Notes: generated from the sequence alone by a model not told the origin. Counted from the first letter of the stretch, positions 51,289 through 61,502 are shown. The stretch: DNA of 64,000 nt from Prolixibacteraceae bacterium (GCA_019163175.1 JAFLKN010000047.1:1-64000); one strand, 5' to 3'. Program-made: numbers and translations.

Positions 51289-52674
51289 TCAGGAAATAAG
51301 CGAACGAATATCCTGAATAATTGTTTGAGCCAATTTGTCGGCTTCATCCATCGAAGGAGCTTCAGCATAAATTCGAATGATGGGCTCGGTATTCGATTTG
51401 CGCAAATGTACCCACCGGTCAGCAAAATCAATTTTCACCCCATCAATATCGGTAACTTGCTCGTGCTGATATTTGTCTTTCATCTGTACCAAAATTCCAT
51501 CCACATTAATTTCGGGTGTAAGTTCGATCTTATTCTTTGAAATGAAATAATCGGGATAGGTTTTTCTTAACTCCGAACACTTCATACCTGATTTGGCCAA
51601 CAAGCTTAAAAACAAGCCCACTCCAACCAGAGAGTCGCGTCCGTAATGCGAAGCAGGATAAATAATTCCTCCATTTCCTTCACCGCCAATTACAGCATTG
51701 GTTTCTTTCATTTTGGCAACCACATTTACTTCACCTACAGCTGCTGCCGAATAAGTTCCCTTGTGCTTTTCAGTAATATCGCGCAAAGCACGCGATGATG
51801 ACAAGTTGGAAACCGTATTGCCGGGAGTCTGACTCAAAACGTAATCGGCGATTGAAACCAGCGAATACTCTTCATTAAACATCGATCCATCTTCGCTTAT
51901 AATAGCCAGTCGGTCAACATCCGGATCAACCACAAAACCTACATCAACGCCCGATTCACGAATAATGGCAGATGTTTCAACCAGATTTTCAGGAAGTGGC
52001 TCAGGTGTATGAGCAAAGTGCCCGGTTGCCTCACAATTGATTTCAACAATTTCTTTCACACCCAATGCACTAAGCAAGGCTGGGATAACAATTCCACCGA
52101 CCGAATTCACAGCATCAATGGCAACTTTAAACTCGGCTCTCCGGATGGCTTCAACATCAACCAAATCCAAGTCTAAAACCTGCTGAATATGAATATCAGT
52201 ATAATCTTTGGCAAATACTTCGCCCAAATCATCGACCTCAGCAAAACTGTACGATTCGTATTCAGCGATTTCCAAAACCAGTGCTCCTTCGGCGGCATTT
52301 AAAAATTCGCCATTGTGGTTAAGCAATTTCAGCGCATTCCACTGTTTCGGATTGTGACTGGCAGTGAGGATTATTCCCCCCTGAGCCTGCTCCTCTTTCA
52401 CCGCAATTTCGGTAGTTGGCGTAGTTGCCATCCCCAAATCAACAACCATACAGCCCATTCCTGAAAGTGTTGCCACCACCAAGGATTGAACCATTGGTCC
52501 CGAAATGCGCGCATCGCGGCCAACCACAATAGTTATAGTTTGCCCGGGATGTTGTTGTTTCGCCCATTCGGCATAGGCTGCTGTATATTTAACTACATCA
52601 AGCGGACTCAAACCCTCGCCCGGTTTACCGCCGATTGTTCCGCGAATTCCTGATATCGATTTAATTAAAGTCAT
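51289..52674 (-). CDS. glmM: Phosphoglucosamine mutase
   Basis: 461 residues of the alpha-D-phosphohexomutase family: KSISGIRGTIGG at the N-terminus, phosphoserine Ser106 in TASHNPKQWNALK, metal loop DPDVDRLAI, sugar-binding GGEGNGGIIYP and phosphate-binding KSNTEPIIRIYAEAP at the C-terminus. GlmM makes glucosamine-1-phosphate from glucosamine-6-phosphate for peptidoglycan; the GEGNGG loop and Bacteroidota length favour GlmM over phosphomannomutase. Single-gene unit on the minus strand with a TAnnTTTG box upstream. Confidence 0.88.
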   Translation of the reverse strand: MTLIKSISGIRGTIGGKPGEGLSPLDVVKYTAAYAEWAKQQHPGQTITIVVGRDARISGPMVQSLVVATLSGMGCMVVDLGMATTPTTEIAVKEEQAQGGIILTASHNPKQWNALKLLNHNGEFLNAAEGALVLEIAEYESYSFAEVDDLGEVFAKDYTDIHIQQVLDLDLVDVEAIRRAEFKVAIDAVNSVGGIVIPALLSALGVKEIVEINCEATGHFAHTPEPLPENLVETSAIIRESGVDVGFVVDPDVDRLAIISEDGSMFNEEYSLVSIADYVLSQTPGNTVSNLSSSRALRDITEKHKGTYSAAAVGEVNVVAKMKETNAVIGGEGNGGIIYPASHYGRDSLVGVGLFLSLLAKSGMKCSELRKTYPDYFISKNKIELTPEINVDGILVQMKDKYQHEQVTDIDGVKIDFADRWVHLRKSNTEPIIRIYAEAPSMDEADKLAQTIIQDIRSLIS

Positions 52675-52732
52675 ATGATTTGTATTTTTGATTTAATATT
52701 CCGATGCGCTTACATTTTAGTAAACTGCAACA

Positions 52733-52740
52733 CAAAGATA
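52733..52740 (-). promoter_or_regulatory. Candidate -7 box of glmM
   Basis: Minus strand reads TATCTTTG, a perfect TAnnTTTG, 59 nt before the glmM ATG. No good -33 TTTG at the expected distance. Confidence 0.45.
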
Positions 52741-52796
52741 AGGAGTTCGGTTCCTAAAATTGAAGCCGAAGCAAAAAGATTGACGAAAAAACAAAA

Positions 52797-52839
52797 AGGG
52801 CATCGGATCTCACCCCATGCCCTCTGAGTTTTTTGTCAA
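52797..52839 (+). terminator. Orphan terminator-like hairpin
   Basis: AGGGCAT pairs with ATGCCCT (7 bp, 13-nt loop), followed by CTGAGTTTTTTG. No plus-strand gene ends here, so it may close a small RNA or form part of a leader for the sugar porter. Confidence 0.5.
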
Positions 52840-53082
52840 GACCGAAAGTCTATGTCAAAAACCACAACAAACTTATGAAAAAAAATTCCGCAATACGATT
52901 ATATAACAGTTCATAAAACTTTTACCCCTATCCCGATTGCAAGCTGTATATAGCTTTTAACTTATTTTAACAAAAACGATGATTTTGACTTGAAGCATGA
53001 ACGAAATTTCCGCACTACTTCCAACATGGCCGCATTATTTATTTAAATTTGAAAATTATCCACAGTGAGAAAATAAGAATAA

Positions 53083-54408
53083 ATGAAACTAAACAAGCGA
53101 TTAATTTTCATTACGCTAACTGCTGCACTGGGAGGGTTTCTATTTGGATTCGATACTGCAGTTATTGCAGGAGCAACTTCTGCACTCGAACAACTATTTA
53201 ATCTGGATAAATTCTGGCTCGGATTTACCGTTTCAATTGCCCTTATCGGAACAATCATCGGAACAATGGTCGTTGGAAAGCCTGCCGATCTCTATGGACG
53301 AAGAAAAGTTTTATTTTATTTGGCTGTGTTTTACGCCTTGTCGGCTTTCGGATGTGCTTTTTCGTTTAACTGGTATTCGTTGCTCTTTTTCCGTTTTCTG
53401 GGTGGAATAGCTGTTGGTGGTGTTTCTGTAGTTGGACCGATGTATATTGCAGAAATTGCTCCGGCCAAATACCGTGGGCGCTTGGTTGGTATGTTTCAGT
53501 TTAATGTTGTACTCGGAATACTTATAGCCTATTTCTCAAATTACCTGGTTGGCTTATTTGGATTAGGAGACATGGAATGGCGCTGGAAATTAGGCGTAAT
53601 GGCTATTCCATCAATTCTGTTTTTTATCACACTGTTCTTCATTCCACGAAGCCCACGCTGGTTGGTTAAAATGGGATGGATTGACGAAGCCCGCTCTGTA
53701 CTAATTTTAACCGGCGAAGAATTTGTCGAGAAGGAAATTGACGAAATACTTGAATCCATTGAGTCAGAAAAGAAAAATGGCAAAGAAGTACTGTTCAGCA
53801 AAAAATTTAGTTACCCGATTTTTCTGGCCGTTTCAATTGCCATGTTTAACCAATTTTCAGGAATAAATGGATTGTTATATTACCTGAATGACATTTTCAC
53901 GCAAGCCGGATTCAGCAAAGTTTCGGGCGATCTGCAAAGTGTGGCCATTGGCGCTACCAACCTGCTTTTTACCATGCTGGCCATGACCATTATCGACAAA
54001 GTTGGGCGAAAACTTTTACTGCTCATTGGATCAATCGGAACGGCTGTTTCGTTGGCTGGAGTGGCATTTATCTTTTTCACCAACAGCCATCAGAATTTAT
54101 TGGTTTGGCTGCTTGTTAGCTACATCGCTTTCTTTGGTTTTTCGCAGGGTGCTGTTATTTGGGTGTACATTAGCGAGGTATTTCCCAACAGTGTTCGATC
54201 AAAAGGGCAGGCACTAGGTAGTTTTACACACTGGATAATGGCTGCTGTTGTATCCTGGGTTTTCCCTGTCATGGCCGAAAAATCGGGTGGTTATCCATTC
54301 CTTTTCTTCTCAGCTATGATGCTTCTCCAGTTTTTCGTAGTGAAATTCATGTATGTCGAAACGAAAGGAAAATCATTGGAAGCCCTTCAAAAAGAAATCT
54401 TAAAATAA
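53083..54408 (+). CDS. MFS sugar porter
   Basis: 441 residues with 12 predicted membrane helices. Sugar-porter signatures: GFLFGFDTAVIAG in helix 1, GRRKVL between helices 2 and 3, the loop between helices 4 and 5 (IAEIAPAKYRGRLVGMFQ), PRSPRWLV after helix 6, FNQFSGINGLLYYL in helix 7 and VETKGKSLEAL at the C-terminus. Couples sugar uptake to H+ at the inner membrane. Followed by a sulfatase gene after 16 nt, so the pair likely handles a sugar freed from a sulfated glycan. Substrate not readable from the sequence. Confidence 0.9.
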   Translation: MKLNKRLIFITLTAALGGFLFGFDTAVIAGATSALEQLFNLDKFWLGFTVSIALIGTIIGTMVVGKPADLYGRRKVLFYLAVFYALSAFGCAFSFNWYSLLFFRFLGGIAVGGVSVVGPMYIAEIAPAKYRGRLVGMFQFNVVLGILIAYFSNYLVGLFGLGDMEWRWKLGVMAIPSILFFITLFFIPRSPRWLVKMGWIDEARSVLILTGEEFVEKEIDEILESIESEKKNGKEVLFSKKFSYPIFLAVSIAMFNQFSGINGLLYYLNDIFTQAGFSKVSGDLQSVAIGATNLLFTMLAMTIIDKVGRKLLLLIGSIGTAVSLAGVAFIFFTNSHQNLLVWLLVSYIAFFGFSQGAVIWVYISEVFPNSVRSKGQALGSFTHWIMAAVVSWVFPVMAEKSGGYPFLFFSAMMLLQFFVVKFMYVETKGKSLEALQKEILK

Positions 54409-54424
54409 CTGACCAATTCATACC

Positions 54425-55879
54425 ATGAATTCATCCAAACCCATTTTATCAGGAATAGCATTGCTTTCAGCATTTGTAGCCGGAAGTGCAACCATTGGCA
54501 CAACACAAACCATTCAGAAACCCAATATCGTTTATATTCTGGCTGACGATCTGGGCTATGGCGATTTAAGCTGTTACGGACAGAAAAAATTTAAAACTCC
54601 GAATATTGACCGTTTAGCAAGCAATGGAATGCTTTTTACCCAGCATTATGCCGGATGCACCGTTTGTGCGCCTTCCCGATCATCGCTCATGACCGGATTA
54701 AACACGGGCCATACTCCCATTCGCGGAAACAAAGGTTGGGACCCTGAGGGACAATATCCAATTCCGGCCAGTACTTTTACGCTGGCCGAAATGCTAAAAC
54801 AAGCCGGATACCATACCGGGGCTTTCGGAAAATGGGGACTCGGATTTATTGGCACCGAAGGCGATCCAAACAGGCAGGGCTTTGATGAATTTTTCGGATA
54901 CAATTGCCAGAGTCTGGCGCACAATTATTACCCCGAATATTTATGGGACAATGATCAAAAGATAATCCTGAAGGGAAATTCGGGGAGTCAACTGAAAGAA
55001 TATGCACCAAAACTAATTCACGATCGGGCGCTCCAATTTTTAGTGAAGAATAACCCAAATCAGACAGGAAAACCATTTTTCTTGTTCTATCCCAACATCA
55101 TTCCACATGCTGAATTGCTTTTGCCTGAAGAGAACCTCAGTGAATTCAGGGGGAAATTGCTACCCGAAAAGAATTATAAAGGCGCCGAACCCGGAATGTC
55201 AGGCTTCAGGAAAGGCGGATACGGTTCTCAACCCGAAACGCATGCAGCATTTGCGGCCATGGTTACCTTACTCGACAAGCAGGTGGGTGAAGTGGTTGCC
55301 AAACTTAAAGAACTTGGACTCGATCAAAATACGATTATTATTTTCTCATCCGACAATGGACCTCATCTTGAAGGTGGCGCCGATCCTGATTATTTTGACA
55401 GCAATGGTCCTTTAAAAGGCTACAAACGCGATATGTATGAAGGAGGAATCCGAGAACCTATGATTGCCAGCTGGCCAGAAAAGATCAAGGCCGGATCCAA
55501 AACCGATCATATTTCAGCTTTCTGGGATGTGATGCCAACACTGGCCGAAATTGCCGGAGTTAAAGTACCAAAAAATCTGGATGGAATTTCATTTCTGCCA
55601 ACCCTTACTGGGAAGGGGGCACAGGAACAGCACAAAACTATGTATTGGGAATTCCACGAAATGAATGGCAGGCAAGCTCTGCGAATGGGTGAATGGAAAT
55701 TGGTGCGGTACAATGTCTTCATCCCTGATAAGACAACAACCGACCTTTACAATCTGAAAACCGACCTTGGCGAAGAAAAGAATGTGGCTCCAGATCACCC
55801 GAAACTGGTTGAAGAAATGCTTGAAATTCTAAGTAAATCAAGAATTGATTCTGAAGTTTTCCCTTTTAAAAATAAATAG
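54425..55879 (+). CDS. Exported sulfatase, S1 type
   Basis: 484 residues with an N-terminal signal (about 1-25). Sulfatase signature CAPSRSSLMTG with Cys81 as the formylglycine precursor (C-x-P-S-R), metal ligands in LADDLGYGDLSCYG and FSSDNGPH, and GKWGLG with the family lysine. A C-x-P-S-R enzyme needs maturation by an anaerobic sulfatase-maturating enzyme or FGE, not encoded here. Removes sulfate esters from sugars, matching the sugar porter 16 nt upstream. Normal length and no lost key residue. Confidence 0.92.
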   Translation: MNSSKPILSGIALLSAFVAGSATIGTTQTIQKPNIVYILADDLGYGDLSCYGQKKFKTPNIDRLASNGMLFTQHYAGCTVCAPSRSSLMTGLNTGHTPIRGNKGWDPEGQYPIPASTFTLAEMLKQAGYHTGAFGKWGLGFIGTEGDPNRQGFDEFFGYNCQSLAHNYYPEYLWDNDQKIILKGNSGSQLKEYAPKLIHDRALQFLVKNNPNQTGKPFFLFYPNIIPHAELLLPEENLSEFRGKLLPEKNYKGAEPGMSGFRKGGYGSQPETHAAFAAMVTLLDKQVGEVVAKLKELGLDQNTIIIFSSDNGPHLEGGADPDYFDSNGPLKGYKRDMYEGGIREPMIASWPEKIKAGSKTDHISAFWDVMPTLAEIAGVKVPKNLDGISFLPTLTGKGAQEQHKTMYWEFHEMNGRQALRMGEWKLVRYNVFIPDKTTTDLYNLKTDLGEEKNVAPDHPKLVEEMLEILSKSRIDSEVFPFKNK

Positions 55880-56071
55880 ATTTTCTAGAGAATAAGGTTT
55901 AGTCAGAGATTTCCAATTACTTCAGCAAAATTGCCTTAGCCTGAAAATTATAATGCAAGTTAATTAAGACTCTATCATTTTCTATCTTCAATTTTAATTT
56001 AAAAGTAATTTTCTGTGCTTGTTTATAAAAAACTATTGTCGAAATTTAAAACTTAAACTTATATAAAAAAA

Positions 56072-56079
56072 AAGGAGGT
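56072..56079 (+). promoter_or_regulatory. Strong Shine-Dalgarno sequence before the YncE-phosphoesterase gene
   Basis: AAGGAGGT lies 4 nt before the ATG at 56084. Such full complementarity to the 16S 3' end is unusual in this window, where most starts lack one. Confidence 0.7.
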
Positions 56080-56083
56080 CAAT

Positions 56084-58525
56084 ATGCTTTCTCACGGACT
56101 AAAAACCTTGATCTTTCTGATCAGTCTAAATTTCATAGCAGCAGTATTTCCGGCAAATGGGCAGAGTCTGAAAGAGATAGAAGCCAATCGCGTTTCGTTG
56201 CCTAACGGATGGAAACTTTCGCCAGTTGGTAAAATGCTGCCTGTTGGCGATTTACCCTTAAATATAGCAGTTTCGCCTTCAGGAAAAATGCTGGCGGTTA
56301 CCAATAACGGGCAAAGCGACCAGAGTATCCACCTGATTGATCCTGAAAAAATGCAACTTCTCGACTCTACCGTTATTGCCAAAGGATGGTTGGGTCTTAC
56401 ATTTTCAAAAGATGGGAAACAATTGTATGCTTCAGGAGGCAACGACAACTGGATTATGAGGTATCAAATCAAAGACAAGAAACTGGTTGCTTCCGACACC
56501 CTGATTTTTGGTAAGCGCTGGCCTGAAAAGATTTCGATTGCAGGTATTGCTGTTGATGATGACAAACAAATGCTCTACACGGTTACCAAAGAAAACAATT
56601 CGCTTTATGTTTATGACCTGAAGGCCAAGAAGGTAAAATCACAATTCCCGTTGGGAGGCGAAGGTTACACCTGTTTGTTGGCGAACAATGGCAAAATGTT
56701 GTATATAACCTGTTGGGGATGCGATAAAGTTCTTTTATTCGATACCCAGCAACAGGCCATAAGCGGATGGATTCCTGTTGGCGACAACCCGAATGATATG
56801 TGCATCACCAAAAACGATAAATATTTGTTTGTGAGCAATGCCAATGACAATTCGGTTTCGGTTATTTCATTGGAACAAAAACGAGTGATTGAGATTTTGA
56901 ATTCGGCCATTTATCCGGATTCTCCTTCAGGATCGACTACCAACAGTTTAGCTTTGAGTGATGACGAAAAAACATTATACATCGCCAATGCAGACAACAA
57001 TTGTCTGGCAGTTTTTGACGTAAACAATCCGGGCAAAAGTTTCAGCAAAGGATTTATCCCAACAGCCTGGTATCCAACATGTGTTCGTGTGGTAAAGAAT
57101 ACAATCTTTGTTACCAATGGTAAAGGCAGCAGCTCAAAAGCCAATCCGTTTGGCCCAAGTCCAAAAAAAGAAGATGTTGCCCACCATGCTGACTTAAATA
57201 AGAAAGCCAAAGTGCAATATATTGGAGGCTTGTTAAAAGGAAATCTGCAGTCCATTGCAAAACCAAACGACAATCAATTAAGTATTTATTCGCAGTCGGT
57301 TTACAACAACACTCCCTATCACAAAGAAAAAGAAATGGTGGCCTCAGGAGAAGAAGGAAACCCGATTCCATCGAAAGTCGGTGAATCTTCGCCAATAAAA
57401 TATGTATTCTATGTAATCAAAGAAAACCGCACTTACGATCAGGTTTTGGGTGATATACCTGAAGGCAATGGTGATCCCAGTTTGGTATTGTTTGGCGAAA
57501 AAATAACACCAAATCAACATGCTATTGCCAAACAGTTTGTTTTACTCGACAACTTTTATGTAGACGGAGAAGTTAGCGCTGATGGTCATAACTGGACAAT
57601 GGGAGCTTATGCCACAGATTACCTCGAAAAGAACTGGCCATCGAGCTATGGCGGACGAGGTGGAACCTATCCCGGTGAAGCTGAACGCGAAATAGCAAAC
57701 AGCAAAGTGTTTCTGTGGGATAACTGCAAAAAATACGGTGTTTCTTACCGGAGTTACGGGGAGTTCGTTTCCGATCCTTTCAAGGCCAACATTCCGTCAT
57801 TGGAAAATCACTTTTTACCTGGCTATACCGGATTTGATTTGAGCATACGCGACACCTCCCGGTTCACCTTGTGGAAACACGATTTTGAGACAATGCTTGC
57901 TGCCGGAAAGGTTCCACAGTTTAATACGGTTCGTTTTGGGAATGACCACACCGAAGGATTAAGGATTGGGAAACCTACTCCATTGGCTCATGTCGCCGAT
58001 AATGATCTAGCCGTTGGGCTTTTCGTTGAATACCTCAGCAATTCACCAATCTGGAATGAAACTGTGATAATAATTTTAGAAGACGATGCTCAAAACGGAC
58101 CTGACCATGTGGATGCACACCGCTCAACAACCTATCTGGCTGGAGGATTTGTAAAACAAGGATTTGTTGACCACACTATGTATTCAACTTCATCAGCACT
58201 TCGTACCATCGAATTAATTCTGGGATTACCTCCAATGAGTCAGTACGATGCTGCGGCAGAACCAATGTGGCGTTGCTTCAACAAAGTGGCCAACCACCCA
58301 CCGTTTAAATCAACACCAAATCTGGTTGACTTAAACCTAAAAAATACGGCTGACAATAAAATGTCGAGATTAAGCGAAACATTCGATTTCAGCAAGGAAG
58401 ACCGGATTCCGGATGCAAAATTCAATGAAGTAATCTGGGCTGCCATACATGGACTAAACAGCGTTTGTCCGGCACCAGTTCATGCAGCATTCTTCACTGT
58501 TGAGAAGGAAGATGATGATGATTAA
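56084..58525 (+). CDS. YncE-type propeller fused to phosphoesterase
   Basis: 813 residues with a signal peptide (1-24, FPANGQ). Residues about 40-380 form a seven-bladed YncE-like beta-propeller (GKMLAVTNNGQSDQSIHLID, GKMLYITCWGCDKVLLFD, KYLFVSNANDNSVSVISL). Residues about 435-770 match a phosphoesterase/alkaline-phosphatase fold of the PF04185 kind: VFYVIKENRTYDQVLGDIP, NFYVDGEVSADGHNW, and LEDDAQNGPDHVDAHRS with metal ligands. Exported, perhaps acting on phospholipid or phosphate esters. Followed by a 12-bp terminator. Preceded by an unusually strong ribosome-binding site. Confidence 0.85.
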   Translation: MLSHGLKTLIFLISLNFIAAVFPANGQSLKEIEANRVSLPNGWKLSPVGKMLPVGDLPLNIAVSPSGKMLAVTNNGQSDQSIHLIDPEKMQLLDSTVIAKGWLGLTFSKDGKQLYASGGNDNWIMRYQIKDKKLVASDTLIFGKRWPEKISIAGIAVDDDKQMLYTVTKENNSLYVYDLKAKKVKSQFPLGGEGYTCLLANNGKMLYITCWGCDKVLLFDTQQQAISGWIPVGDNPNDMCITKNDKYLFVSNANDNSVSVISLEQKRVIEILNSAIYPDSPSGSTTNSLALSDDEKTLYIANADNNCLAVFDVNNPGKSFSKGFIPTAWYPTCVRVVKNTIFVTNGKGSSSKANPFGPSPKKEDVAHHADLNKKAKVQYIGGLLKGNLQSIAKPNDNQLSIYSQSVYNNTPYHKEKEMVASGEEGNPIPSKVGESSPIKYVFYVIKENRTYDQVLGDIPEGNGDPSLVLFGEKITPNQHAIAKQFVLLDNFYVDGEVSADGHNWTMGAYATDYLEKNWPSSYGGRGGTYPGEAEREIANSKVFLWDNCKKYGVSYRSYGEFVSDPFKANIPSLENHFLPGYTGFDLSIRDTSRFTLWKHDFETMLAAGKVPQFNTVRFGNDHTEGLRIGKPTPLAHVADNDLAVGLFVEYLSNSPIWNETVIIILEDDAQNGPDHVDAHRSTTYLAGGFVKQGFVDHTMYSTSSALRTIELILGLPPMSQYDAAAEPMWRCFNKVANHPPFKSTPNLVDLNLKNTADNKMSRLSETFDFSKEDRIPDAKFNEVIWAAIHGLNSVCPAPVHAAFFTVEKEDDDD

Positions 58526-58556
58526 ACTTTAAACGAATTTATCGCTATAAGAACAG

Positions 58557-58596
58557 AGAGGCTGTCCAAAATATACTGGACAGCCTCTTTTGTATT
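58557..58596 (+). terminator. Terminator after the phosphoesterase gene
   Basis: AGAGGCTGTCCA (58557-58568) pairs with TGGACAGCCTCT (58577-58588), 8-nt loop, followed by TTTGTATTTTTT. Convergent with valS. Confidence 0.9.
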
Positions 58597-58646
58597 TTTT
58601 GCCGATGAAAACTTGAAATCATCTACTTACTAATCTTATGAAAAGT

Positions 58647-61382
58647 CTATTTCAAGCTCGCAATCTGCTCTTCCAGAACCTTAATTTTGGCTTCGGCATC
58701 TGCTTGTTTGGCGCGTTCGATGGCCACAACAGCTTCAGGAGCACTGCTTACAAAACGTTCGTTGCATAGTTTTTTAAGTACCGAATTCAGGAAGCCCTTG
58801 GTGTAATCTAGTTCGGCCTGAAGCTTTTTCAGTTCTTCTTCCACATTTCGTGAAACTGTAACTATTGGTGCAAAAGAAGTAATATTCAATTCTCCTGTAC
58901 CAGGGGTAATGATAATATTTGTAGCTGTAATGTAGAAAGTAGAAGATCCTACAATAAACGAAGGTGCATCAATACCTTCAGATAATTCTTTTATTGTAGA
59001 AATATTTCCCATCTTAGTAATAATACTATTAAATACACTATTGTAACCCTTTTCTCCTTCTTTTATAGCAATTTCAATCTGAACGATATTTTTGATACTA
59101 CATTTTATCCGAAGATTGCGTAATCCGGCAATGGCTTCTTTCACATCTTCAAACTGAGCGATCAGAGTTTCGTCGTACCCGGTAGATTTTGGCCATGAGC
59201 AGATGGTGATGCTATCGCCCTGCTTGCGTTCTTTCAGCAACTGCCAAACCTCTTCGCTCACGAAAGGCATAAACGGATGCATGAACCTTAGTACTTCGTC
59301 AAAAATATCAATCAGTTCCTCGTATGTTTTTCCGTCAATAGGTTGCTGGTAGGCTGGTTTCACCATTTCGAGCAACCAACCGGAGAACTCGTCGCGAACG
59401 GTTGTGTACACATTCATCAACGCATCCGAAATGCGGAATTTATCGAAATGATCATCAGTCTGCTCAACAATCTGGCTGAACTTTTCGTGGAACCAGCTGA
59501 TCGCTAATTTTGAATGTTCAGGCTGCGGAATCGTTGAATCTACTTCCCAGCCATTCACCAATCGGAAAGAATTCCAGATTTTGGTCACAAAACCGGCTCC
59601 TTGCTGTGGTAAACTTTCGTCGAACATCAAATCGCCACCGGCAGGTGAACAAAGCAACATTCCCACGCGTACGCCATCGGCTCCATAAGTATCAATCAGG
59701 TCGAGCGGATCGGGCGAATTGCCCAGCGATTTCGACATTTTGCGGCGCTGTTTGTCGCGCACCATTCCGGTAAAATATACATTTTTGAACGGAAACTGAT
59801 CGCGGTATTCGTATCCGGAAATGATCATGCGGGCCACCCAGAAGAAAATAATATCCGGACCCGTTACCAAATCGTTGGTTGGATAATAGTAATTGATTTC
59901 CTTGTTATCAGGATTACTGATTCCGTCGAAAACCGAAATCGGCCACAACCAACTGGAGAACCAGGTGTCGAGTACGTCTTCATCCTGATGCAGAGAAAAG
60001 GAGCCTCCCCTAACCCCTCCCAAGGAGGGGAACTTTTGGATTACCAATTTCCGAGCCTCTTCTTCAGTTGCAGCAACTACAAATCCGTAGTTCGTTGCTC
60101 CCTCCCCTTCGGGGAGGGCCGGGGTGGGGCTTTTAATATACCACACCGGTATCCGGTGTCCCCACCACAACTGACGGCTGATGCACCAGTCTTTGATGTT
60201 TTCCATCCAGTGGCGGTAGGTATTTTTAAATTTCGGCGGATAAAACTGAATGGTATCGTCCAATACATTGTCAATGGCGGGTTGAATGATCGATCCCATT
60301 TTCAGGAACCACTGAGCCGATAATTTGGGTTCGATTGGAACATGTGTACGTTCTGAGAAACCAACTTTATTGGTATAATCTTCTACTTTGGCAACATTTC
60401 CGGCGGCTTCCAGATCAATCATGATCTTCTCGCGAACGGCAAAACGATCTTCGCCGACAAACATTCCGGCAGCTTCGCTCATGGTGCCATCTTCGTTGAA
60501 AATATCGATGCTTGGCAAATTGAAGCGCAGACCAATTTCATAGTCGTTCACATCGTGCGATGGTGTAATTTTCAGGCAGCCTGTACCGAATTCCATATCC
60601 ACATATTCATCTTCAATTATTGGAATCGAACGGTTAATCAGTGGAACCAAAACTCTTTTTCCCTTTAACTTCAAAAATCGCTCATCTAAAGGATTTACGC
60701 ATACTGCAGTGTCTCCTAAAATAGTTTCAGGCCTTGTGGTTGCTATCGTTACAAAACCTTCCTCTCCTTCTATTTTATATTTCAGGTAATACAATTTCGA
60801 TTGCATTTCGCGGAAAATCACTTCCTCGTCAGACAAAGCGGTTTTCGCGGCCGGATCCCAGTTTACCATTCGAACACCGCGATAGATCAGGCCTTTGTCG
60901 TATAAGTCAACGAAGGTTTTAATGACTGATTCGCTGCGGATTTCGTCCATGGTAAAAGCGGTGCGATCCCAGTCGAACGAAGCGCCCAGTTTTTTCAACT
61001 GCTCCAGAATGATTCCACCATGTTTGTGCGTCCATTCCCATGCATGTTCCAGAAATTCTTCCCGACTCAAATCGAATTTAGATATTCCTTCGCTTTTCAG
61101 TTTGTTCACCACACGAGCTTCGGTAGCAATCGATGCGTGGTCGGTTCCCGGAACCCAACAGGCATTTTTGCCCAACATTCGGGCGCGACGGGTTAAAATA
61201 TCCTGAATGGTATTGTTGAGCATGTGTCCCATGTGCAACACGCCGGTGACATTTGGTGGCGGAATGACAATGGTGTATGATTCACGTTCGTCGGGTTCGG
61301 AATGGAAGAATTTGTTCTCCATCCAGTATTTATACCATTTGTCTTCTACTTCGGCGGGGTTGTATTTACTTGGGATTTCCAT
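58647..61382 (-). CDS. valS: Valyl-tRNA synthetase with two repeat-derived insertions
   Basis: 911 residues. Class-I signature HMGH (His50-His53) in [20 protein letters not shown] at about 548-552, [10 protein letters not shown] and [15 protein letters not shown], anticodon-binding domain and a C-terminal coiled coil ([18 protein letters not shown]). Compared with the ~875-residue Bacteroidota type, it has about 30 extra residues as two peptides: [13 protein letters not shown] (418-430) and [13 protein letters not shown] (451-463), both encoded by palindromic repeats (60097-60130 and 60001-60032 on the plus strand) in the linker before the KMSKS region. The frame is open throughout, so the enzyme is likely active. 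Essential for translation. Confidence 0.93.
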   Translation of the reverse strand: MEIPSKYNPAEVEDKWYKYWMENKFFHSEPDERESYTIVIPPPNVTGVLHMGHMLNNTIQDILTRRARMLGKNACWVPGTDHASIATEARVVNKLKSEGISKFDLSREEFLEHAWEWTHKHGGIILEQLKKLGASFDWDRTAFTMDEIRSESVIKTFVDLYDKGLIYRGVRMVNWDPAAKTALSDEEVIFREMQSKLYYLKYKIEGEEGFVTIATTRPETILGDTAVCVNPLDERFLKLKGKRVLVPLINRSIPIIEDEYVDMEFGTGCLKITPSHDVNDYEIGLRFNLPSIDIFNEDGTMSEAAGMFVGEDRFAVREKIMIDLEAAGNVAKVEDYTNKVGFSERTHVPIEPKLSAQWFLKMGSIIQPAIDNVLDDTIQFYPPKFKNTYRHWMENIKDWCISRQLWWGHRIPVWYIKSPTPALPEGEGATNYGFVVAATEEEARKLVIQKFPSLGGVRGGSFSLHQDEDVLDTWFSSWLWPISVFDGISNPDNKEINYYYPTNDLVTGPDIIFFWVARMIISGYEYRDQFPFKNVYFTGMVRDKQRRKMSKSLGNSPDPLDLIDTYGADGVRVGMLLCSPAGGDLMFDESLPQQGAGFVTKIWNSFRLVNGWEVDSTIPQPEHSKLAISWFHEKFSQIVEQTDDHFDKFRISDALMNVYTTVRDEFSGWLLEMVKPAYQQPIDGKTYEELIDIFDEVLRFMHPFMPFVSEEVWQLLKERKQGDSITICSWPKSTGYDETLIAQFEDVKEAIAGLRNLRIKCSIKNIVQIEIAIKEGEKGYNSVFNSIITKMGNISTIKELSEGIDAPSFIVGSSTFYITATNIIITPGTGELNITSFAPIVTVSRNVEEELKKLQAELDYTKGFLNSVLKKLCNERFVSSAPEAVVAIERAKQADAEAKIKVLEEQIASLK
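60001..60032. repeat. Palindromic repeat inserted in valS, copy A
   Basis: CCCCTCC-CAA-GGAGGGG (7-bp arms) preceded by GAGCCTCCCCTAA. On the minus strand it encodes [11 protein letters not shown] (residues 451-461 of ValS). Same word type as a repeat I remember as dispersed in Bacteroidota genomes. Confidence 0.8.
60097..60130. repeat. Palindromic repeat inserted in valS, copy B
   Basis: CCCTCCCC-TTC-GGGGAGGG (8-bp arms) followed by CCGGGGTGGGG. On the minus strand it encodes [12 protein letters not shown] (residues 418-429 of ValS). Different sequence from copy A but the same style of element. Confidence 0.8.
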
Positions 61383-61416
61383 TTTTGGTATTTTATTGAC
61401 TGTTTTAATGAATTTG

Positions 61417-61446
61417 CAAAAATAGAAAAATTACTTCGTTGACAGA
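61417..61446 (-). promoter_or_regulatory. Candidate promoter of valS
   Basis: Minus strand 61424-61417 reads TATTTTTG (perfect TAnnTTTG); TCTG at 61446-61443 is one mismatch from TTTG with an 18-nt spacer. 35 nt before the ATG. Confidence 0.5.
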
Positions 61447-61470
61447 ATAAAACCTTAAGGGGAAAATGAA

Positions 61471-61502
61471 AAAAGGCCGAAACTGATTGTTCCGACCTTT
61501 TC
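61471..61502 (-). terminator. Second hairpin downstream of ald
   Basis: AAAAGGCCGAAAC pairs with GTTCCGACCTTTT, with two mismatches or G-U pairs. Lies between ald and valS, downstream of the main ald terminator; could back it up. Confidence 0.5.

Larger units (their letters stand above)
52675..53082. other. Divergent gap between glmM and the sugar porter, with orphan hairpin
   Basis: About 408 nt. On the minus strand TATCTTTG (52740-52733) is a perfect -7 box for glmM. On the plus strand TATTTTTG (52683-52690) with TTTA at 52660-52663 could start a short RNA that ends at the terminator-like hairpin at 52797-52839. The rest, to the porter start, is AT-rich with no clear promoter. Confidence 0.5.
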
